Position numbers and translations under genes: made by a program. Positions 58,907 through 64,000 of a stretch of 64,000 nt of DNA are shown here, piece by piece; position 1 is the stretch's first letter; each line of letters opens with the position of its first letter. Below the pieces are notes generated by a model. The model did no database searches. It was not told the origin of the DNA and worked only from the letters and a program-made list of their open reading frames with translations. Source of the stretch: Aureisphaera galaxeae (GTDB lineage Bacteria; Bacteroidota; Bacteroidia; Flavobacteriales; Flavobacteriaceae); the NCBI RefSeq assembly GCF_028561275.1, contig NZ_JAQQTF010000007.1, positions 284,930 through 348,929 of the forward strand, given 5' to 3'.

Positions 58907-60757
58907 ATGTTCAAAAATATATTTACAAATATTAGAGGAAACCTCTTCGGCGGAATCACCGCCGGAATTGTGGCATTACCCTTGGCATTGGCCTTCGGGG
59001 TACAATCTGGATTAGGCCCTAGTGCGGGATTGTATGGTGCCATCTTTATCGGGTTCTTTGCCTCGCTCTTTGGCGGAACCAACACGCAGATATCCGGGCC
59101 AACAGCTCCTATGACCGCTGTTTCCATGGTTATTATTGCCTCCATCATTGCAGCCAATGAAGGAAATGTACAAAAGGCCTTGCCCTATATCCTTCTGGTC
59201 TTCCTTTTGGCGGGGCTTATGCAAATTGTGATGGGAATCTCTGGAATTGGAAAATATATTAAATACATACCCTATCCGGTAGTGTCTGGATTTATGACGG
59301 CCATTGGGGTAATCATTCTCATCACGCAAATTTCTCCCTTATTGGGATATAGTGTAGAGCGTGATGAGGCCTATATTCAGGAATTCAAACCCCAAGCAGA
59401 AGAAGTACTCTTGGACAAAATCCTAAAAGACGAAGCTGGTGAAGGAATCTTGGTACTAGAGGATTTTAAGGAAACCATTACGCGAGCCGAAAAGATTACG
59501 GAGCAAGAGATTCATCAAGAGGCCATGACCTTAGCCAAGAGCAATGGTTCGGGGGTAATTGGTACTTTGAGGACATTGCCTAGGGCCCTTCAGGACATAA
59601 ATTGGATGGAGTTTATACTCGCCTTTATTACGATCTTCATCATTTTTGGGTTTAAAAGAATTACCACTAAGGTGCCTAGTACCTTGGTCGCACTGTTCGT
59701 AGTTTCGGGTGGGGCCTATTTCCTGAAACTCGACTACCTACCCATTAAGGAAATTCCGAGTGGGTTCCCTATTCTAAACATGGAAATCTTTTCCAATTTT
59801 AGCCTGGGCCAAATAACGCCCTATGTATTTACAGCATTGACATTGGCATTCTTAGGTGCGATTGACTCGTTGCTTACCTCGGTAGTGGCTGATAACATGA
59901 CCAAGACCAAGCACAAACCGAATCAGGAATTGGTAGGACAAGGGATAGGAAATAGTATCGCTGCAATGTTCGGAGGAATTCCAGGAGCAGGAGCTACCAT
60001 TAGAACTGTGGTAAACATCAACTCAGGAGGAACCACAAAGCTTTCGGGAATGATTGCTGCATTGTTACTCCTAATCATTCTTTTGGCGCTGGGAGATGTA
60101 GCATCTCAAATCCCTGCTGCCGTACTTGCAGGAATCTTGATCACGGTAGGAATTGGGGTTATGGATTACAAAGGACTACGTGCTATTCCAAAAATGCCAA
60201 GAACAGAAATCATCATCATGCTTTTGGTATTGTTCCTTTCCGTATTCTGGGATCTTATCTATGCAGTAGGTATTGGATTGGTATTGGCTTCCCTCATCTT
60301 TATGAAGAAGATTGGAGACCTTACTGCGAAGAAATCCAAGGTGGTCGCATTAGATGTAGCGGATGAATTGGATGAACCTTGGAAAGATGAGGTGAATTTC
60401 CCTGAGTACTTGAGACAGAAGGTATTCATTAAGCGTCTAAAAGGACCCCTATTCTTCGGTTCTACGAGCGAAATACAGGAATTGGCCAAGGAGATTCCCG
60501 AATCGGCCACCCATGTGATTATACGTATGGGAGAAGTTCCTTATATGGATCAGTCAGGAACATATACCATGGAAGAAATTCTATTGGAGTTGAACCAAAA
60601 AGACGTGCATCCTATGTTCGATGGATTGCAGGAACAACCCCATGCGATTATGTCGAGTATTGATATCATTCCGGATTTGGTTCCGAATGAGTGCCTATTT
60701 GAAGACTTTAAAGATGCAATGATCTACATACGCGAGCACGTAAGTCGAGATAAATAG
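58907..60757 (+). CDS. SulP-family anion transporter with STAS domain
   Basis: This protein has 616 residues from the ATG at 58907 (an earlier GTG at 58874 is rejected because MFKNIFTNIRGNLFGG is the usual SulP start). About 11-14 membrane helices: GGITAGIVALPLALAFGVQ, SGPTAPMTAV, PGAGATIRTVVNINSGGTT. A cytoplasmic STAS domain (about 490-610, RLKGPLFFGSTSEI, HVIIRMGEVPYMDQSGTY) follows. Likely a sulfate or bicarbonate/sodium symporter; no carbonic anhydrase gene is adjacent to decide. Confidence 0.94.
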   Translation: MFKNIFTNIRGNLFGGITAGIVALPLALAFGVQSGLGPSAGLYGAIFIGFFASLFGGTNTQISGPTAPMTAVSMVIIASIIAANEGNVQKALPYILLVFLLAGLMQIVMGISGIGKYIKYIPYPVVSGFMTAIGVIILITQISPLLGYSVERDEAYIQEFKPQAEEVLLDKILKDEAGEGILVLEDFKETITRAEKITEQEIHQEAMTLAKSNGSGVIGTLRTLPRALQDINWMEFILAFITIFIIFGFKRITTKVPSTLVALFVVSGGAYFLKLDYLPIKEIPSGFPILNMEIFSNFSLGQITPYVFTALTLAFLGAIDSLLTSVVADNMTKTKHKPNQELVGQGIGNSIAAMFGGIPGAGATIRTVVNINSGGTTKLSGMIAALLLLIILLALGDVASQIPAAVLAGILITVGIGVMDYKGLRAIPKMPRTEIIIMLLVLFLSVFWDLIYAVGIGLVLASLIFMKKIGDLTAKKSKVVALDVADELDEPWKDEVNFPEYLRQKVFIKRLKGPLFFGSTSEIQELAKEIPESATHVIIRMGEVPYMDQSGTYTMEEILLELNQKDVHPMFDGLQEQPHAIMSSIDIIPDLVPNECLFEDFKDAMIYIREHVSRDK

Positions 60758-60766
60758 GTAGTGTCA

Positions 60767-60867
60767 GGTCGAGCGTCCACATGCCACTGAAGCTTTAGCG
60801 GAGGCGCCAGTCGAGACCCATAAACGAGTCGAGTTTTCAAAACTTCTCGACTGCGCTCGAAGTGACG
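60767..60867. repeat. REP-like repeat cluster, one copy interrupted
   Basis: GGTCGAGCG (60767-60775) and CAGTCGAGACC (60808-60818) are the two halves of the 20-base repeat seen at 47422-47441, separated here by a 32-base segment containing GAAGCTTTAGCGGAGG. A second, complete copy in the other orientation occupies 60844-60867 (TTCTCGACTGCGCTCGAAG onward). A hairpin (GTCGAGTTTT/AAAACTtCTCGAC) joins the two copies. Confidence 0.65.
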
Positions 60868-60878
60868 TTACATAGTAA

Positions 60879-61412
60879 TCATATTGAAGCAGACGACTCG
60901 GTAGGTTCTGTTTCGTCGGTTTCACTTTTAAAATGCGCTAGCACTTTTGGTATAACCAGGGGTGCTAGTGCTGCTACTGGGGTATACAATACTGAGTTTT
61001 CCTTCTTTTCTTCAGAAATGACATAGCCCGTGAGATTGGAGTTGTTGAAGAACATGAAAACGACACTTACGATAAAAGCGTATTGTAACAAAGCGAACAC
61101 TCCGCCCAGCAATTTGTTCAATAGTCCCAGGGCGGCAAAGTCGGCTATTTTGGTCAAGAACTTTCCTGCCATGTTAATGAGAATAACGATGATAAGGAAG
61201 GTAACAGCAAAGGAGGCCAGTTTTGTTACCTCATCGCTCCAATTAAACCAGCGAGAAATATAGGCCCCAGCAAAATCTGAAAAGTAAATGGCTCCAAACA
61301 CTCCAGCTATAAGGCCAATGAGGGAAGCCAGTGCAACAAAAAGTCCTTTTCTAAATCCAGAAATAAAAGCGAGAAGCAAAATAACGCCAAGAACAATGTC
61401 TATGATATTCAT
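60879..61412 (-). CDS. CvpA family membrane protein
   Basis: This 177-residue protein starts IIDIVLGVILLLAFISGFRKG and has four hydrophobic helices, with ANAPI-type features of CvpA (colicin V production) proteins: LNKLLGGVFALLQYAFIVSV. CvpA-like proteins affect envelope homeostasis; the mechanism is not established. It is divergent from the pheS-side conserved gene. Confidence 0.9.
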   Translation of the reverse strand: MNIIDIVLGVILLLAFISGFRKGLFVALASLIGLIAGVFGAIYFSDFAGAYISRWFNWSDEVTKLASFAVTFLIIVILINMAGKFLTKIADFAALGLLNKLLGGVFALLQYAFIVSVVFMFFNNSNLTGYVISEEKKENSVLYTPVAALAPLVIPKVLAHFKSETDETEPTESSASI

Positions 61413-61481
61413 GATTGTTTTTTAGGTATAACGTAAAGATAAGATTTCTGTTATATTCTCAATTTTAAAGGGGAATACCGC

Positions 61482-61489
61482 TACCTTTG
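61482..61489 (+). promoter_or_regulatory. -7 box TACCTTTG that fixes the start of the next gene
   Basis: TACCTTTGC is the classical Bacteroidota -7 box. It ends one base before an in-frame ATG at 61491, which can therefore not be translated from this promoter. The next ATG, at 61506, is the likely start. Confidence 0.6.
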
Positions 61490-61505
61490 CATGAGAACAC
61501 AAAGT

Positions 61506-61862
61506 ATGTCCAGAGATCCACAACTAAAAGAGCGATGGGAGGCCGTAACGACCTTTTTAAGCGACCGTTTTGCCGACGGGGATGCGTTGGATTTGGACGC
61601 CATCATTTATTTGGTTGGACTTCAGGAATTGGGACAATTGCACCGTAAGTTTAAAAAGGACGAGAAGGTCAATTTAATGCATATTGCCATTTGTCGTTTG
61701 CTGGAACCTTTTGGGTATTATGAATTCGATTATTTCGATGATGACGGATGGCCCCATTATCGTATTTTAGAACAATTGCCGCCCTTAAAGGCGGGAGAGC
61801 AAAGTGTATTAATGAAGGAAGCGATCGTTCAGTACTTTTTAGAGAAGAAAGTGATTACTTAA
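61506..61862 (+). CDS. Conserved flavobacterial hypothetical protein
   Basis: This is a 118-residue soluble protein. The start at 61506 is chosen because a promoter -7 box ends immediately before an in-frame ATG at 61491. Conserved-looking blocks: DLDAIIYLVGLQELGQLHRKF, EKVNLMHIAICRLLEPFGYY and FDYFDDDGWPHYRIL. The 61.5-63.3 kb order (this gene, pheS, a further small protein) looks typical of Flavobacteriaceae. No function is known to me. Confidence 0.75.
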   Translation: MSRDPQLKERWEAVTTFLSDRFADGDALDLDAIIYLVGLQELGQLHRKFKKDEKVNLMHIAICRLLEPFGYYEFDYFDDDGWPHYRILEQLPPLKAGEQSVLMKEAIVQYFLEKKVIT

Positions 61863-61878
61863 TTCAATAGAATTTCTG

Positions 61879-61886
61879 TAATTTTG
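61879..61886 (+). promoter_or_regulatory. Candidate -7 box TAATTTTG of pheS
   Basis: TAATTTTG fits TAnnTTTG and lies 22 bases before the pheS ATG at 61909. It begins 16 bases after the preceding stop, so pheS may have its own promoter. Confidence 0.45.
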
Positions 61887-61908
61887 CCGACCACATTGGC
61901 GTGTAGTT

Positions 61909-62928
61909 ATGATAGATAAGATAAAAGAGCATCTGCAAGAAGTTGAGGTTTTTAGCGCAAAGACCAAAGAGGATATTGAGGTATTCCGAATTAAATATTT
62001 GGGAAAGAAAGGACTTCTCAATGAGTTCTTTTCCGAGTTTAAGAACGTAGCCAATGAACAGAAAAAGGAGTTTGGCCAAACAGTGAACGCTCTAAAGAAG
62101 GCTGCCGAAGAGAAGGTGAATGCCCTTAAGGAAGAGCTGGAAGGTAAGGAAGAGAGTGCTGGTATCTACGGCGATCTTTCCCGTCCAGGAGAGCCTATTA
62201 CCCTTGGATCAAGACATCCTATTTCCATTGTAAAGAATAAGATTACTGAAATTTTTTCCCGCATTGGCTTTAATGTTTCCGAAGGTCCCGAAATTGAGGA
62301 TGACTGGCACAACTTTACAGCTTTAAACCTTCCCGAATATCATCCGGCGAGGGATATGCAGGATACATTTTTCATTCAGACAAATCCCGACGTTTTATTG
62401 CGTACCCATACCTCTTCGGTTCAGGTACGTTATATGGAGAACAACAAACCACCCATTCGGACCATTTCCCCAGGAAGGGTATACCGAAATGAGGCCATTT
62501 CTGCCCGATCGCATTGTTTCTTTCATCAAGTAGAGGGATTGTATGTGGATAAGGGAGTGAGTTTTGCAGACTTAAAGCAAACCCTTCAGTATTTCACCAC
62601 CGAGATGTTCGGAAAGTCGAAAATACGTTTGCGACCCAGTTATTTCCCATTTACTGAACCCAGTGCTGAGGTAGATGTGTATTGGGGATTGGAGACGGAA
62701 ACCGACTACAAAATGACGAAAGGAACGGGTTGGTTGGAAATCATGGGCTGTGGTATGGTAGATCCTAATGTTTTGGAAAACTGTGGAATTGATTCCAGCG
62801 AATATTCCGGTTTTGCCTTCGGAATGGGGATCGATCGTATTGCCTTACTACTGCACCAGATTCCAGACATCCGTATGTTGAGCGAAAACGATATTCGTTT
62901 CTTGGAGCAATTCAAAAGCACTTTGTAA
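61909..62928 (+). CDS. pheS: Phenylalanine-tRNA ligase alpha subunit
   Basis: This 339-residue subunit has normal length. It has an N-terminal coiled coil (about 10-95, tRNA binding) and a class II synthetase core: SRHPISIVKNKITEIFSRIGF, EGPEIEDDWHNFTALNLPE, HPARDMQDTFF (motif 2), GRVYRNEAISARSHCFFHQVEG, GTGWLEIMGCGMVDPNVLE and FAFGMGIDRIALL (motif 3). It charges tRNA-Phe together with PheT, which is not in this window. Confidence 0.97.
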   Translation: MIDKIKEHLQEVEVFSAKTKEDIEVFRIKYLGKKGLLNEFFSEFKNVANEQKKEFGQTVNALKKAAEEKVNALKEELEGKEESAGIYGDLSRPGEPITLGSRHPISIVKNKITEIFSRIGFNVSEGPEIEDDWHNFTALNLPEYHPARDMQDTFFIQTNPDVLLRTHTSSVQVRYMENNKPPIRTISPGRVYRNEAISARSHCFFHQVEGLYVDKGVSFADLKQTLQYFTTEMFGKSKIRLRPSYFPFTEPSAEVDVYWGLETETDYKMTKGTGWLEIMGCGMVDPNVLENCGIDSSEYSGFAFGMGIDRIALLLHQIPDIRMLSENDIRFLEQFKSTL

Positions 62929-62952
62929 ACCCGCACAGAGCGTTCACCATTT

Positions 62953-63348
62953 ATGAGAAAAGATATTAAGATTCCTGAGGTTAAGGATGTGTATGTAGCT
63001 GCTGTTAAGGAATTCAATAAAGATTTCAACACCTACGATTGGAATGCGTACATCATTAATGATGGCAATGAGCCATTGGAGACTGTTTTGATTGTTTCCC
63101 AAGGCTATAATACCGAACATATGACCGCTCCTATGAGGCATTCGTTAAAACTGCTTCCTGTAAGAAGTTATGCGAAGATTGAGTTCTTGGAGGAGAGTAT
63201 CTTTAAACTGAATAATTACTTTTCCGTTACTTTCTTTATTGGCGATACCTTATACGATAAGCGCTATGAATTACCTGCGAATTCCATTCTGGATGATAAT
63301 GCAGTAGAACTTCCTGTTATGGCACAGAAGGGCGTGATCGCTCGATAA
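62953..63348 (+). CDS. Conserved small protein downstream of pheS
   Basis: This is a 131-residue soluble protein with no signal peptide. It reads DIKIPEVKDVYVAAVKEFN, TYDWNAYIINDGNEPLETVL, APMRHSLKLLPVRSYAKIEF and ends LPVMAQKGVIAR. The strand-rich pattern suggests a small beta-sandwich. I recognise it only as a conserved Flavobacterial neighbour of pheS. It is followed by a strong terminator. Confidence 0.75.
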   Translation: MRKDIKIPEVKDVYVAAVKEFNKDFNTYDWNAYIINDGNEPLETVLIVSQGYNTEHMTAPMRHSLKLLPVRSYAKIEFLEESIFKLNNYFSVTFFIGDTLYDKRYELPANSILDDNAVELPVMAQKGVIAR

Positions 63349-63371
63349 AATCTCAAAAAATTTTTCATTAA

Positions 63372-63406
63372 AAAACCCTCCTTCGCGTAAAGCTCTGGAG
63401 GGTTTT
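63372..63406. terminator. Bidirectional-type hairpin between pheS-side gene and T9SS gene
   Basis: AAAACCCTCC (63372-63381) pairs with GGAGGGTTTT (63397-63406) around a 15-base loop, with flanking A and T runs on both sides. It can terminate both the gene ending at 63348 and the convergent minus-strand gene ending at 63427. Confidence 0.8.
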
Positions 63407-63426
63407 GTTTTGGGAATTGTTTTCCC

Positions 63427-64000
63427 TTATCTCTTGACGAGTCGCTTCACCGTTGAAGCGTCCTCGCTTGTGATCAGTACCATGTACACTCCCGTTGCCA
63501 GTGTGGACACGTCTATGGCCTTCTCCTGCTGCATGTCGCTCAGGTCGATGGTCTGGATGTGCCTACCGTTGGTGTCGTAGATCGCCGCCTGGTCCAACAG
63601 GATGTTGGCCGTGTTGGCAATGTTGACCACGCTCTCCGCTGGGTTCGGGTAGATGCTGATGGCATTGTCCAGCACCGTGTCCTCAAGTCCCAGTACGCTC
63701 TCCACCGTAAGCTCGAAGGTACATGTCGATACGTTTCCGTACTCGTCCTCGGCCGTCAGGGTGATGGTATAGGTCCCGTCCGGTACGAGGGTTCCGGCAG
63801 CTGGGTCCTGGCTGGTGATGGTCACCGGGTCGGTACAGTTGTCGGTCGCCGTTGCCTCGCCCGTGGCGAAGTAGTCCGGGATCTCGTAGAACAGGTTCCC
63901 CGGTCCTGGGTCAACGGTCTGGTCGTCAGGACAGGTAAGCTCCGGCCCCATGGCGTCCACAACGGTCACCTGCGATGTACAGGATGCGATGTTCCCGCTC
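63427..64000 (-). CDS. HYR-domain protein with T9SS type A sorting domain (5' part outside window)
   Basis: This 3' fragment of about 191 codons runs off the right edge. It carries one HYR module (TCPDDQTVDPGPGNLF, TATDNCTDPVTITSQDPAAG, TYTITLTAEDEYGNVSTC) with another beginning beyond (SGNIASCTSQ before the start of the first). It ends with the T9SS C-terminal domain ISIYPNPAES, TGVYMVLITSED and KRLVKR. So it is a surface or secreted repeat protein. The sampled 60-base line 63481-63540 has 57% GC compared with 43% in a pheS line, so its composition is unlike its neighbours. Confidence 0.9.
   Translation of the reverse strand, partial: SGNIASCTSQVTVVDAMGPELTCPDDQTVDPGPGNLFYEIPDYFATGEATATDNCTDPVTITSQDPAAGTLVPDGTYTITLTAEDEYGNVSTCTFELTVESVLGLEDTVLDNAISIYPNPAESVVNIANTANILLDQAAIYDTNGRHIQTIDLSDMQQEKAIDVSTLATGVYMVLITSEDASTVKRLVKR

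Overview
The window looks like a chromosomal segment of a marine-type Flavobacteriaceae (Bacteroidota). The evidence is a genome of moderate GC (about 43% in a sampled 60-base stretch of pheS), many lipoproteins with acidic residues just after the lipobox Cys, weak Shine-Dalgarno sites, -7 boxes of the Bacteroidota TAnnTTTG type, a Bat (batABCDE) operon, and a protein ending in a type IX secretion (T9SS) sorting domain. No rRNA, tRNA, CRISPR array, phage or complete insertion sequence was seen. No gene-free stretch reaches 300 bases.

Layout. 1-5.2 kb: the 3' end of pyruvate kinase; a TetR regulator with a strong operator palindrome that may also control a lipoprotein/hydrolase pair; an AlkD-like HEAT protein; a cyclase-like DUF2652 protein; an NTF2-like protein. 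5.3-14.6 kb: lipoproteins, DinB, a VOC/CYTH pair, CutC and a GH20 hexosaminidase, with a small DUF559 nuclease gene between inverted GC-rich repeats separating the last two. 14.7-21.1 kb: a five-gene operon encoding an unknown protein, a glutathione-transferase-like/cytochrome P450 fusion, a membrane protein with a duplicated domain, a DyP-type haem peroxidase and a patatin-like lipase. This is the most unusual unit in the window and is best read as a lipid-oxidation pathway of unknown product. 21.1-29.1 kb: the penicillin-binding protein 1C/alpha-2-macroglobulin pair. 29.3-37.3 kb: a DUF4153-like membrane protein, an ABM monooxygenase, a four-gene operon (DUF2490 barrel, P-loop NTPase, ABC half-transporter with eroded ATPase motifs, beta-helix-like lipoprotein) and an isoaspartyl peptidase. 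37.4-42.7 kb: a CAP lipoprotein, 3-hydroxyanthranilate dioxygenase, a PdxH-like oxidase, an antiquitin-type aldehyde dehydrogenase (tryptophan and lysine catabolism) and a Tat-exported glycosidase-like protein. 42.7-49.2 kb: minus-strand metallophosphoesterase, zinc-ribbon, cytochrome c, SPFH-GYF, AlbA_2, SDR and aldo/keto reductase genes. 49.3-58.5 kb: the moxR-DUF58-bat aerotolerance operon. 58.5-64 kb: a SulP transporter, CvpA, pheS with two flavobacterial conserved proteins, and the GC-rich 3' end of a T9SS-secreted protein.

Between genes there are several dispersed repeats: a GGTCGAGCGCAGTCGAGACC family, a polypyrimidine 25-mer present twice (once forming the signal peptide of a bat-operon protein), and a CAGTATG-like heptamer array between moxR and the DUF58 gene. 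All calls come from reading motifs by eye; no database search was run.
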